A DNA stretch of 64,000 nt from Christensenella sp. UBA4675 (lineage in GTDB: Bacteria; Bacillota; Clostridia; Christensenellales; Borkfalkiaceae), in assembly GCA_002405165.1 (NCBI GenBank), contig DHLF01000001.1, positions 76,787 to 140,786 of the forward strand. The letters are read 5' to 3'. Both the position numbers and the translations under genes were made by a program. The notes beneath the pieces were generated by a model. It did no database searches. It was not told the DNA's origin and saw nothing but the letters and a program-made list of their open reading frames with translations. Shown here piece after piece: positions 44,406-53,714 of this stretch (positions within the stretch are counted from its first letter, which is position 1; every line of letters starts with the position of its first letter).

Positions 44406-45244
44406 AAAAACACAACGTAGGAAAAACAATTTGTTTTTCACTAAAAATTTTAAGTATAATTTCAACGTTTTTTTCCGTAATTGCTCTTTCTGCGATAATT
44501 TTTTACGTTATAAAAAACGGAATAGGAAATTTATCGTTATCACTTATCTTTAGCGAAAGCGGAAATAAACCGACAATACTACCCGCAATTTTAGGAACTT
44601 TACATTTAATTTTAATTTCGGTCGTAATAGCAGTGCCTATCGGCGTAGGAAGTGCGGTATTTTTGGTAGAATACGCTAAAAATAAAGGTAAGTTCGTTAA
44701 AATAATTAGCGTTGCCACCGAAACTTTGGCGGGAATTCCGAGTATCGTTTACGGATTGTTCGGCTACCTTATTTTCGTAGTAGCGTTTAAAATGGGATAT
44801 ACGATTTTAGGCGGTGGTTTTACCCTTTCTATAATGATACTACCCCTAATAGTTCGTTCTACGCAAGAAAGTTTACTTTCCGTTCCGAACGGTTTAAGGG
44901 AAGGCGCGTTGGCGCTTGGGACAAGCAAGGTTAGAACAATTTTTAAAGTAATCCTACCGTCTTGCGCAAGCGGAATAGTTACTTCTATAATTTTGGCGAT
45001 AGGAAGAGTCGTTTCCGAAAGCGCTGTTTTAATTTTAACGATAGGAATGGTAACGAATAAAATGCCTCAAAACGTTTTAATGCCGGGAACGAGCCTAGCG
45101 TTAGACATATACTATTTTGCAAACTACGGACTAATGAAAGAAGCAACCGCTACTAGCGTAGTTTTATTGATTTTGGTTATTTTAATCAACTTATCGGCGA
45201 ACTTAATAGGAAAAGCAATAAAAAAGAGAACGGGAGAATTTTAA
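44402..45244 (+). CDS. pstA: Phosphate ABC transporter permease PstA
   Basis: 280 residues, six membrane segments, with ETLAGIPSIVYGLFGYLIFV and the ATPase-contact loop GLREGALALGTSKVRTIFKVILP. It partners PstC in the phosphate channel. It is followed by pstB after one base. Confidence 0.95.
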   Translation: MKKHNVGKTICFSLKILSIISTFFSVIALSAIIFYVIKNGIGNLSLSLIFSESGNKPTILPAILGTLHLILISVVIAVPIGVGSAVFLVEYAKNKGKFVKIISVATETLAGIPSIVYGLFGYLIFVVAFKMGYTILGGGFTLSIMILPLIVRSTQESLLSVPNGLREGALALGTSKVRTIFKVILPSCASGIVTSIILAIGRVVSESAVLILTIGMVTNKMPQNVLMPGTSLALDIYYFANYGLMKEATATSVVLLILVILINLSANLIGKAIKKRTGEF

Positions 45245-45245
45245 A

Positions 45246-46016
45246 ATGGATAAATTTTTTAACAGCACTAAAATAAACGTAAAAGATTGTAATTTGTATT
45301 ACGGAGATTTCCACGCTTTAAAAGACGTTAACATAGAAATTCCCGAAAAAAACGTTACGGCTTTTATAGGTCCGTCCGGTTGCGGAAAATCAACTTTTTT
45401 AAAGACTTTTAACAGAATGAACGATTTAGTAGAAAACTGTAAAATTACGGGCGAATTTAAAATAGGCGATACGGACATATACGCAAAATCTACCGACGTA
45501 ACGTTGCTTAGGAAAAACGTTGGAATGGTATTTCAAAAGCCTAACCCGTTTCCTATGAGCGTTTACGATAACATAGCTTTCGCCCCGAGAACGTTTGGAA
45601 TAAAAAAGAAAAGCGAACTTGACGATATTGTCGAAAGTTCTTTAAAAAAAGCCGGACTTTGGGAAGAAGTTAAGTTAAGACTCAGAAAAAGTGCATTAGG
45701 ACTAAGCGGTGGTCAACAGCAACGTCTTTGCATTGCAAGAGCTTTGGCGGGAAGCCCGGAAATTCTTTTGATGGACGAACCTACTTCTGCCCTCGACCCT
45801 ATCTCGACGGGAAAAATTGAAGAATTGATAGATGAACTTAAAAAAGACGTTTCCATTATTATAGTTACGCATAATATGCAACAAGCAACCAGAATTGCGG
45901 ATAAAACGGCGTTCTTTTTGTTAGGCGAACTAATAGAATACGACGATACCGAAAAATTATTCTCTTCCCCGAAAAATCCTAAGACCGAAAATTATATTAC
46001 GGGAAGATTTGGTTAA
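45246..46016 (+). CDS. pstB: Phosphate ABC transporter ATPase PstB
   Basis: 256 residues. Walker A GPSGCGKST, Q-loop VFQKPNPFPMSVYDN, signature LSGGQQQRLCIARAL, Walker B LLMDEPTSALDP and switch His in ITHNMQQA. It powers high-affinity phosphate uptake. Confidence 0.97.
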   Translation: MDKFFNSTKINVKDCNLYYGDFHALKDVNIEIPEKNVTAFIGPSGCGKSTFLKTFNRMNDLVENCKITGEFKIGDTDIYAKSTDVTLLRKNVGMVFQKPNPFPMSVYDNIAFAPRTFGIKKKSELDDIVESSLKKAGLWEEVKLRLRKSALGLSGGQQQRLCIARALAGSPEILLMDEPTSALDPISTGKIEELIDELKKDVSIIIVTHNMQQATRIADKTAFFLLGELIEYDDTEKLFSSPKNPKTENYITGRFG

Positions 46017-46047
46017 AAACTTGAAATTTTAAGGAGAATAAGGTAAA

Positions 46048-46698
46048 ATGAGTATAAGAAATAAATACGAAGCCGAATTAAACATTTTTTATAGTAAAAT
46101 AATAGAAATGTGCAGGAAAAGCGAGCTTGCGATAGAAAAATCCATAACTGCTTTAAAAACAAGAAATTTCGATTTAGCTAAACAAGTTATTTCGGAAGAC
46201 AAAGATATAGACAATCTTGAAAAAGACATAGAACAAGATTGCCTTAAAATTTTATTGTTGGAACACCCCGTTGCAAGCGATTTTAGGGAGATTTCCGCAG
46301 GTCTTAAAATGATTACGGATTTAGAAAGAATTGCCGACCAAGCTTCCGATATATCCGAAATTACCTTGCAATTCGGTAAAGAAAAATTTATTAAAGAACC
46401 CGAACACATTGCCCTTATGGGAAAAATCGTAATAGGAATGGTAAAAGACGGCGTTCATAGCTATATAAATAAAGACGTGGAAACGGCAAAACAATTAAAC
46501 AAAATAGACGATAAAGTTGACGAACTTTTTGAAACGGTTAAAAAAGATTTAGTCGAACTTATTAAACAAAATGCCGATAATGCCGACCAAGCTATTTTAT
46601 TTATGATGATTGCCAAATACCTAGAACGTATAGGCGACCACGCCGTAAATATAGGCGAATGGGCGGAATATTCCGTTACGGGAAATAGATTCGGTTAA
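46048..46698 (+). CDS. phoU: Phosphate signalling protein PhoU
   Basis: 216 residues, two three-helix bundles, each with a metal-binding E/D-x3-D type motif (ITDLERIADQASDI and KYLERIGDHAVNI). It relays the phosphate state of the Pst transporter to PhoR. AAGGAG precedes the ATG. Confidence 0.95.
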   Translation: MSIRNKYEAELNIFYSKIIEMCRKSELAIEKSITALKTRNFDLAKQVISEDKDIDNLEKDIEQDCLKILLLEHPVASDFREISAGLKMITDLERIADQASDISEITLQFGKEKFIKEPEHIALMGKIVIGMVKDGVHSYINKDVETAKQLNKIDDKVDELFETVKKDLVELIKQNADNADQAILFMMIAKYLERIGDHAVNIGEWAEYSVTGNRFG

Positions 46699-46707
46699 GG
46701 AGAAATT

Positions 46708-47373
46708 ATGACCACTAAACCTTTAATTTACGCAGTTGACGACGAAAAATCTATTAAAGAAGTGTATTCTTACGCTTTGGATAGCGCAGGTTTTTCGGTA
46801 GAATGTTTTTCTAATTCGACAGAATTATTTTCAGCCCTTGAAAAAAAGATGCCCGATTTAATTTTATTAGACGTTATGCTTGACGGCGAAGACGGTTTTT
46901 CGATTTTGGAAAAGCTTAGAAAAAACGTTTCTACAAAAAACTTACCCTGCATTATGGTTTCGGCTAAAACTCAGGAAATAGATAAAGTTAAAGGTTTAAA
47001 TTTAGGCGCAGACGATTACATTTCTAAGCCTTTTGGAATTATGGAATTAGTAGCGCGAATCAATGCAAAATTAAGAACGGTAATAAAAAGCTGTTTTACT
47101 TACAAAGATATAGTCATAAACGACGAAATTAGAAAAGTAACGGTAAACAATCAAAACGTAACTTTAACTTTAAAACAATACGAATTACTAAAACTTTTGG
47201 TTTTAAATTCTGAAAAAGTTTTAAAAAGAGATGAGTTACTAGACACGATTTGGGGCGAAAATTACGGAGAAACGAGAACTTTGGATATTCATATTGCCGA
47301 TTTAAGAAAAATTCTTTGCTCTTCTTGTGCCGAAATTCAAACCGTTAGAGGAATAGGATATATTTTAATATGA
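46708..47373 (+). CDS. Phosphate response regulator (PhoB/PhoP type)
   Basis: 221 residues. The receiver domain has the phospho-acceptor Asp in LILLDVMLDGEDG near residue 53 and Lys in ISKPFG. The C-terminal OmpR-type winged helix (about 125-221) ends TRTLDIHIADLRKIL..IQTVRGIGYIL. It likely binds the PHO box before pstS. Four-base overlap with the kinase gene. Confidence 0.92.
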   Translation: MTTKPLIYAVDDEKSIKEVYSYALDSAGFSVECFSNSTELFSALEKKMPDLILLDVMLDGEDGFSILEKLRKNVSTKNLPCIMVSAKTQEIDKVKGLNLGADDYISKPFGIMELVARINAKLRTVIKSCFTYKDIVINDEIRKVTVNNQNVTLTLKQYELLKLLVLNSEKVLKRDELLDTIWGENYGETRTLDIHIADLRKILCSSCAEIQTVRGIGYILI

Positions 47374-49043
47374 AAAAGAAAATAATATTATTTAATTTTA
47401 TAATTATTACTCTTTCCCTACTTGCAACCTTTTTCTTCGGAATTAAAATAAATAAAAATTCCCACTTAAAAGAAGCAAAGGAAAAAGTAACGCAAATTAC
47501 GCAAATTTTAGCCCAAAACTATACCGACGAAAAAACAGCCACTACTTCTGTTCCCGACAACGTAAGAGTTACAATAGTAGCTAGTTCAGGTGAAGTTTTA
47601 ACTGATAGTAGTCAAGACATCTCCAAAGAAGACCACCTACAAAGGGAAGAAATTATTTCCGCCTTACAAGGAAAACCTAAAGCGGTAAAACGTTATAGTA
47701 GAACACTTAAAAAAGATATGGTGTACTACGCGTTAAAAGTACCCGTAGACGGCGAATATGCGCCTTTTGTTTTCGTTAGAGTCGCAATCCCCGTCGAAAA
47801 TGTTAACTCATATGTTTTAGGAACTATTCCGCCTATTATTTACGTTTTAATTGTTACCCTTACCATTTCTTTTATAGCAAGCTATTTTGCAACGAACAGT
47901 TTAGTTAAACCTTTAAAAGAAATAAAATCCAAACTTACAGCAGTTAGTAACGGCGTTTATAAAGAAATAATACCTATGTCTTCCGATAAAGAAATAAACG
48001 AAATGCTTACGGAAATAAATTCTATAAGCGAAAAATTAGAAGACAACATTAAATCCGCAAACCAAGATAACGAAAAACTAAATTACTTGTTAAACAACAT
48101 TACAGATGGAATAATCGTTTTAAACGAAAAAGGAACTATAACGATAGCCAACAAAATTACAACTTGGCTTTTCGACATAAAAGACTGTGTTGGCAAAAAT
48201 TACTCTATTTTAACTTTAAACAGTAACTTTTTAGAAGAAATAAGTAATTCTTTAAAGAATAAAACGGACGGTATTTTTGAAACGGAAATAAATTCTAAAT
48301 ACTATAACGTAACCGTAAAAGCCTTAGAAAACAATTTAACGATAATAGTTTTATCAGACATAACCGCAGTTAAAAATGGCGAAATTACAAGAAGCGAATT
48401 TTTTGCAAACGCAAGCCACGAACTTAAAACTCCGCTTACCGCAATTAAAGGGTTTAACGAAATAGTCGCCTTAAAAACAAAGGACGAAGAAGTTAAAAAA
48501 CTCTCCGACAAAATTGAAAAAGAAACGGATAGAATAATTCTTCTTATAAACGATATGTTAAACTTATCTAAACTGGAAGCTTTAAAATCTCCCGTTTTGG
48601 AAAACGTGGATTTAAACGCAGTTAGTCAGGAAGTAACCGAAAGTTTATCGTCGCTATCTAAGCAAAAAAACATTAAAGTTACGATAGAAGGAACGGCAAA
48701 CGTTTTAATGGAAAAAGAACATTCTATCGAACTTATAAAAAATTTAGTAGAAAACGCTATACGTTATAATCATAAAAACGGCAACGTAAAAGTTATTTTA
48801 TCAGAAAACGAAAAACAATCTATTTTAATCGTTTCCGATGACGGAATAGGCATAGACGAAGAAAATCAACAAAGAATTTTTGAAAGATTTTACCGTGTAA
48901 ACAAATCTCGTTCAAGAGAAACGGGCGGAACGGGATTAGGTCTTGCAATAGTAAAACACATTTGCACACTTTACCACGCGGAACTATCGTTAAAATCTAA
49001 ACTCGGCGTTGGCACAACTATAAAAATTGTCTTTAATAAATAA
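47370..49043 (+). CDS. phoR: Phosphate sensor histidine kinase PhoR
   Basis: 557 residues. Two membrane segments (about 4-24 and 152-176) enclose an extracytoplasmic domain; a HAMP domain, a PAS domain (about 230-330), the HisKA helix with His in SHELKTPLTAIKGF, and a HATPase domain with DDGIGID and GGTGLGLAIVKH follow. It phosphorylates the response regulator when phosphate is low; PhoU and Pst hold it off otherwise. Confidence 0.93.
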   Translation: MKKKIILFNFIIITLSLLATFFFGIKINKNSHLKEAKEKVTQITQILAQNYTDEKTATTSVPDNVRVTIVASSGEVLTDSSQDISKEDHLQREEIISALQGKPKAVKRYSRTLKKDMVYYALKVPVDGEYAPFVFVRVAIPVENVNSYVLGTIPPIIYVLIVTLTISFIASYFATNSLVKPLKEIKSKLTAVSNGVYKEIIPMSSDKEINEMLTEINSISEKLEDNIKSANQDNEKLNYLLNNITDGIIVLNEKGTITIANKITTWLFDIKDCVGKNYSILTLNSNFLEEISNSLKNKTDGIFETEINSKYYNVTVKALENNLTIIVLSDITAVKNGEITRSEFFANASHELKTPLTAIKGFNEIVALKTKDEEVKKLSDKIEKETDRIILLINDMLNLSKLEALKSPVLENVDLNAVSQEVTESLSSLSKQKNIKVTIEGTANVLMEKEHSIELIKNLVENAIRYNHKNGNVKVILSENEKQSILIVSDDGIGIDEENQQRIFERFYRVNKSRSRETGGTGLGLAIVKHICTLYHAELSLKSKLGVGTTIKIVFNK

Positions 49044-49121
49044 TTTTTATAACAATGAAAATGTATTTTTATACGATACGTTTTTTAAATAACGATATAA
49101 CTAAACTTATAATAATTCTTT

Positions 49122-49152
49122 AACGCAACGAATAAATTTCGTTGCGTTTTTT
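49122..49152 (+). terminator. Terminator of the Pho operon
   Basis: Perfect 11-bp stem AACGCAACGAA / TTCGTTGCGTT with a 5-base loop and six T, 79 bases after phoR. Confidence 0.9.
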
Positions 49153-49157
49153 AATGG

Positions 49158-49326
49158 ATTCAACCAACGGTTAAATTTTATAAAGTCAACTCTATATTTT
49201 TTATATAATTTTAGCGATTTTAATGTTTTTTAAGAAATGATAAGGTATTTTAATAAATTCAACTAACAGTTTAACGGTAAATCAACTTTTTATCTACAAA
49301 TTCAACTAATGGTTTAACGATAAATA
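49158..49326. repeat. Three direct repeats upstream of the XRE-membrane regulator
   Basis: Copies begin at 49158 (ATTCAACCAACGGTTAAA), 49257 (ATTCAACTAACAGTTTAACG, then GTAAAT) and 49300 (ATTCAACTAATGGTTTAACG, then ATAAAT). The last two are 43 bases apart and nearly identical over 26 bases; the third ends just before the promoter. They look like operator sites. Confidence 0.6.
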
Positions 49327-49355
49327 TTTTCATTTTGCCCGTTTTGTGGTATGAT
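49327..49355 (+). promoter_or_regulatory. Extended -10 promoter of the XRE-lipoprotein locus
   Basis: TGG-TATGAT (49347-49355) is an extended -10; the corresponding -35 (TTTTCA, 49327-49332) is weak and adjoins the third direct repeat, so a protein bound there could activate or repress. Confidence 0.5.
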
Positions 49356-49380
49356 TTTAAGCGAAAGGAGAACAGAATTT

Positions 49381-50202
49381 ATGGCAAATTACGGAGCAGT
49401 AATACAAAAATTAAGAAAAGAAAAAGGTTATACGCAAGGCGATTTAGGAAATATGTTAAACGTTTCCGCGCAGGCGGTATCTAAATGGGAAAAAAATTTA
49501 TCTCAACCTGATTTAGATACCATCCAAAGCCTTACTACTGTTTTTAACATTAGCATAAACGAATTTATGGAATTAAGCAACGAAGATGAATTACCTTCTC
49601 AAATTTTACCGAAAGAGTTACCGAAAGAAGAACCTACCGAAAAAGTTTTACAAGATGAAATAACAGTTAGTGACGCTTGCCAAGAAGATAATATTTCTAC
49701 AAACTCAAACAATTCGGAACAAAAAACTACTGAAAACGAAAAAGAAAAATTATCTACACCCGCACAAAATGAAAATGCAATTTTAGAAGCAACAGGTAAA
49801 ACGAACGGCTGGCTTTTATTTGGGTTTATTGCAGGTATAATATTAGGTATTTCTTGTATGGTTTATTTAATCCTTATAAAATATAACGTCGCTATTTCGA
49901 TTTTAAGCGGTTACGCATTATTTGCCCTAATCGCATCTATCGGACACGATTGCTACGGAGACGACGTTTTATTTTGGGGATGGCATAAATCTATTGATAT
50001 ACCAGGGGTAATTTTTTCGTTGGACGTAGACGGAATTATGTTTTTAATAGCTTATAAAATAATTATCGCACCATTACTTACGTTATTCTTATTTTTATTC
50101 TTCGGATTACTCGGAACGATAGGGGCTTTACTTGTTTCCGCCGTTACTTATCCTTTCTTTATTCCGAGAATGATAAGAGAAACTTTTAAAGGCGAAGAAT
50201 AA
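49381..50202 (+). CDS. XRE helix-turn-helix regulator with C-terminal membrane domain
   Basis: 273 residues from ATG 49381 (GGAG precedes it; the frame is open 10 codons further up). Residues 5-60 are a Cro/C1-type HTH (IQKLRKEKGYTQGDLGNMLN, QAVSKWEKNLSQPDLDT). A polar linker of about 75 residues leads to three or four membrane segments (about 143-190 and 220-262) flanking a short loop with several Asp. It is probably a membrane-anchored one-component regulator of the lipoprotein gene that follows after 48 bases, or of itself. Confidence 0.75.
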   Translation: MANYGAVIQKLRKEKGYTQGDLGNMLNVSAQAVSKWEKNLSQPDLDTIQSLTTVFNISINEFMELSNEDELPSQILPKELPKEEPTEKVLQDEITVSDACQEDNISTNSNNSEQKTTENEKEKLSTPAQNENAILEATGKTNGWLLFGFIAGIILGISCMVYLILIKYNVAISILSGYALFALIASIGHDCYGDDVLFWGWHKSIDIPGVIFSLDVDGIMFLIAYKIIIAPLLTLFLFLFFGLLGTIGALLVSAVTYPFFIPRMIRETFKGEE

Positions 50203-50250
50203 AAATTAAAAGAAAATATTAAAAAAAATATATATTAAAGGAGAAAAATT

Positions 50251-53200
50251 GTGAAAAAAATTATTATTGTCGTCACACTTGCATTATCTTTACTTTTTTC
50301 CGTAGGATTTGTTTCTTGCGAAAATAACGACCAAACGAATTCTTCCGTTACGTCTACAACTTCCGATTCTTTAAACAATAACGGTTCAAGCAGTAGCAAA
50401 AATAGCGAAGAAGTAGAACAAGCAAAAAATGAAAAACAAAATTTACTAAGTGAATATTATGTTCAAAACACAAAAGAACTAACCGCCGAACAAAAACTTA
50501 CCGCGGAAATTTCTTATAATTTTGTTTTACAACAACTTAATAATTTTAGAGGTACGGTTGACGAACTTAACGCAAAATACAATGAAATTTATTTAAAATT
50601 GCAAGAATCAGTCAACCTAATAAAATCTACCGCGTCTACCCTAGCCGAAATTAAAGACAAAGCAAAAAAAGAATTAGAACTTATATATAATTCCGTTTTA
50701 GCTTACGCAAATAATAGTCAAGCTCAATTAAGTGCTTTATACGATAGCGTTTTAGAGCAAATAGAAAACGCTACGGAAGACTCAAAAAGCCAAATTACGA
50801 ATGCCGTTACGGAATTTAAAAGTTATATATACGAATACGTTAAAAACGTAATTACGCTTACTACGGAAGATATTAAAACGCTTGCAAATAATGCATTAAA
50901 CGTTTTAGAAAAAAAGGCTTTAAAACAACTTGAAAATTATGAAGATTTAAAAAACAATATAATTACTTTTTACGAAGAACAAAAAGAAAAAATAAATTCT
51001 TATAACGAACAAGAAATAAAAGAACTGATTTCCGACACCATTTCTTCCGTTAAAGGCAAGCTTGAAGAAGTTATAAAAGAAAAAATTAACGAATTTAAGC
51101 AAGAAGTTATTCTAAAAATAAATATTCTTTACAACTCTACCATTGATAAAATTTCCGACGAAGAAATTAAAGCTGAATTAGAAAAACTTCGCAACGATAC
51201 ACAAATAAGTTTAGATAAAGTTACCGATTTAGATTCCGCCAAAACGAGTTTTGACGAAATATCTTCTTCCTTTAATACCGCAACGACAAATATTATCGCA
51301 AAAGCTTTAAACAAGTTAAAAAGCGAAACGTTAAAAAAATTAGACGATTTATACAATCCTTTATCGGCAAAAATTAGCGATGAAACCATAAAAACAGAGC
51401 TAGATAACGCTTATTCACAAGCAAAAGTAAGTTTAAATAATATTGAAGATTTAGACTCGGCTAAACAAAGCGCGGAAGAAATTTATACAACTTTTTCCGA
51501 AACCGCAAAGAGTGTTATTACAAAAATACTAAACAATTTAAAAACGTCGGCAATAAATAGTTTAGATAAATTCTACACCCCTGCTTCTAATTTAATTTCC
51601 GATAACGAAATTAAAAATAGATTATACGAAGCTTATAATAATTCAAAAAACAGTTTGAATAACGTTACCGATTTAGATACGGCAAAAACTGCTATGCAAG
51701 AAATTGTAGACGAATTTACAACGGTAGGCAAAAAAATTTTTGTACTTTTCTTGCAAAAATTAAAAAATGAAGCAATAAATAAAGTAAACGATTTTTACGG
51801 CACGGTAAGCGGTGAAATTTCCGACGAAGATATTAAAAACGAACTTGATAAGGCTTATAATATATCCTTAACTAATTTAAACTCCGTAACAGATTTGGAT
51901 AGCGCTCAAACTGCCCTAAAAAGTATTGTAGACAACTTTACCACTGCTACGAAAAATATTATAAATAAAGTTTTAAATAAATTTATAGAAAAATATAAAG
52001 GCGAGTTAAAAGTAATTTACGACAACATTAGTAAGCCCTTGTCAACCGACGTAAAAACCGAACTTGAAAAGCTTTATAATAACGCCGTTTCAGGTTTTGA
52101 AAATGCTAAAACAAAAAAAGATTTAATAAACGTTTTAAACACGTTTAAAGACGACGCTAAAACTTACGTTGTAGAATCTTTAAACGAAATATTTATTAAA
52201 ATGGGCAGTAAGCCTGACGTTTGGGCCTATCTACCAACGACGTTTAAACCTGAAAATAGAATTGTAGCTACGTCAACCTTACCGACGTACGAAGATCTTA
52301 CCGATATTTCTACCATTCCTACAAATTACATAGGAAAACAACTTAACGTTGTTTACACTGTATTCAACAAAACGGACGTAGCTTTAAATTACGTTAATAA
52401 AGTTTACGACGTTTTAAATAAAGTCGAAGAAATGTATAACAGCATATTTGAAAATTCCGACGGAAAAAACATCGTGTTAAATGCGGGCGAATTTAATTTA
52501 ACTTTAATTCTTACCCAAACAAAATACGAAATTTCTACCAAAATTTCAGGCGTAGAATTGTACGTTTACTCTAACCTTACGACTAACGATTTCGGAGCAA
52601 GAATACAATTATCCGAAAGTAACATTATAAAATATAACGTAACTGATTCGTCTATAAAAATGGCTTATAGCATTTTAAATTCTTCTATTTGCCAAGTAAC
52701 GCTTGAAAAAGATAGTAGCAATAACGTTGTAGGATATATTTATGAAACGTTAGGATTAGGTGAAACCGAAATTAAGTCCACTAGCGCGTATTTAACCGTA
52801 AAAGACGGCTACACTACCGTAGTAGGAAATAAAGGAGATTTTATTCCCACAAGCGGTGGAATAAATTGCGAAGTATACGAAAATTCTACGGGCAACTACG
52901 TCGGAAGCGAAGTATCCGAAACATTTAAAAGTAATCAATACGACACTTTATGGTATAACCTAAAAGATATTGGCGGAATTACCACTATTAAAAAAATAGA
53001 CGAAGCTAACGGAGTAAATCCGGATACGATTTATATAAACGGTTCTACCGAAAGTATTCATTCGATGTGGGTTTCTCTTACAAATCCTTCTAGAAGATTC
53101 GATATAGAATTTAAAACAGTTTACGCATTTACTTACAACGCCGAAACGGAAGAATACGAAATAGTAGAATTCGAAGTTCCTATGATGTTTATTCAAGAAT

Positions 53201-53394
53201 CGCAAGAAGAAACTTTTGCAACCGATTTTGAAAATAAAAATACAAAATCGGTAGAAACTGACAGTATATCGATTAAGAGTACCGACGAAGCAAAAAATGC
53301 TATAAAATACGGTTATCATACTTTAGTCGAAAATTACAAGGAAATTAAAGACTCCGTAAGCTATCAGTCAATTATAGATTATTGTAACGAATAA
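50251..53394 (+). CDS. Large repeat lipoprotein (1047 aa)
   Basis: GTG start preceded by AAAGGAG. A lipoprotein signal ends at Cys23 (GFVSC), followed by a Ser/Asn-rich spacer. Residues about 60-290 are helical and coiled-coil-like. Residues 293-650 contain five tandem repeats of exactly 74 residues, starting at 293, 367, 441, 515 and 589. Each opens with an aromatic-rich LYN/FYG-type start, then ISDEEIKxEL, then SVTDLDSAKTA and a helix. Residues about 660-1047 are beta-rich and non-repetitive. It is an exported surface or cell-wall-reaching protein; no enzymatic motif is visible and I recognise no family. Confidence 0.75.
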   Translation: MKKIIIVVTLALSLLFSVGFVSCENNDQTNSSVTSTTSDSLNNNGSSSSKNSEEVEQAKNEKQNLLSEYYVQNTKELTAEQKLTAEISYNFVLQQLNNFRGTVDELNAKYNEIYLKLQESVNLIKSTASTLAEIKDKAKKELELIYNSVLAYANNSQAQLSALYDSVLEQIENATEDSKSQITNAVTEFKSYIYEYVKNVITLTTEDIKTLANNALNVLEKKALKQLENYEDLKNNIITFYEEQKEKINSYNEQEIKELISDTISSVKGKLEEVIKEKINEFKQEVILKINILYNSTIDKISDEEIKAELEKLRNDTQISLDKVTDLDSAKTSFDEISSSFNTATTNIIAKALNKLKSETLKKLDDLYNPLSAKISDETIKTELDNAYSQAKVSLNNIEDLDSAKQSAEEIYTTFSETAKSVITKILNNLKTSAINSLDKFYTPASNLISDNEIKNRLYEAYNNSKNSLNNVTDLDTAKTAMQEIVDEFTTVGKKIFVLFLQKLKNEAINKVNDFYGTVSGEISDEDIKNELDKAYNISLTNLNSVTDLDSAQTALKSIVDNFTTATKNIINKVLNKFIEKYKGELKVIYDNISKPLSTDVKTELEKLYNNAVSGFENAKTKKDLINVLNTFKDDAKTYVVESLNEIFIKMGSKPDVWAYLPTTFKPENRIVATSTLPTYEDLTDISTIPTNYIGKQLNVVYTVFNKTDVALNYVNKVYDVLNKVEEMYNSIFENSDGKNIVLNAGEFNLTLILTQTKYEISTKISGVELYVYSNLTTNDFGARIQLSESNIIKYNVTDSSIKMAYSILNSSICQVTLEKDSSNNVVGYIYETLGLGETEIKSTSAYLTVKDGYTTVVGNKGDFIPTSGGINCEVYENSTGNYVGSEVSETFKSNQYDTLWYNLKDIGGITTIKKIDEANGVNPDTIYINGSTESIHSMWVSLTNPSRRFDIEFKTVYAFTYNAETEEYEIVEFEVPMMFIQESQEETFATDFENKNTKSVETDSISIKSTDEAKNAIKYGYHTLVENYKEIKDSVSYQSIIDYCNE

Positions 53395-53505
53395 TAATTT
53401 TTACCTTAAAATTTCATTGTTATTTTAATTACAACCTAATACTTTTGACAAAACGCATTTAACGAACTTTAATTATTTTACAAACCAATATTTTACAAAC
53501 GAAGA

Positions 53506-53544
53506 CCCCCAATTTCGGATTTTCCGAAATCGGGGGTTATTTTT
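53506..53544 (+). terminator. Terminator after the repeat lipoprotein
   Basis: Stem CCCCCAATTTCGGA / TCCGAAATCGGGGG (one mismatch) with a 3-base loop and a T-run. It lies 112 bases past the lipoprotein stop and could also serve guaA from the other side less well. The remaining bases to 53714 are AT-rich and empty. Confidence 0.85.
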
Positions 53545-53714
53545 TTAGATTTTTAAAAAAATTTTTTAAATAATCAGTGGCTGTAAATTTTTTTTAACGT
53601 AAGAAAATTTTACTATATATAATAAAGTAACTTTTAAAAATACTTTTTACAATCTAGTTTAATTTTTACAATAATCTTATCGACATCGTAAATTACTGCT
53701 AAAATGTTTAAAAT

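Noticed and set aside
49158..49326. CRISPR array
   Set aside because: Only three imperfect copies with unequal spacing (99 and 43 bases), and no cas genes.
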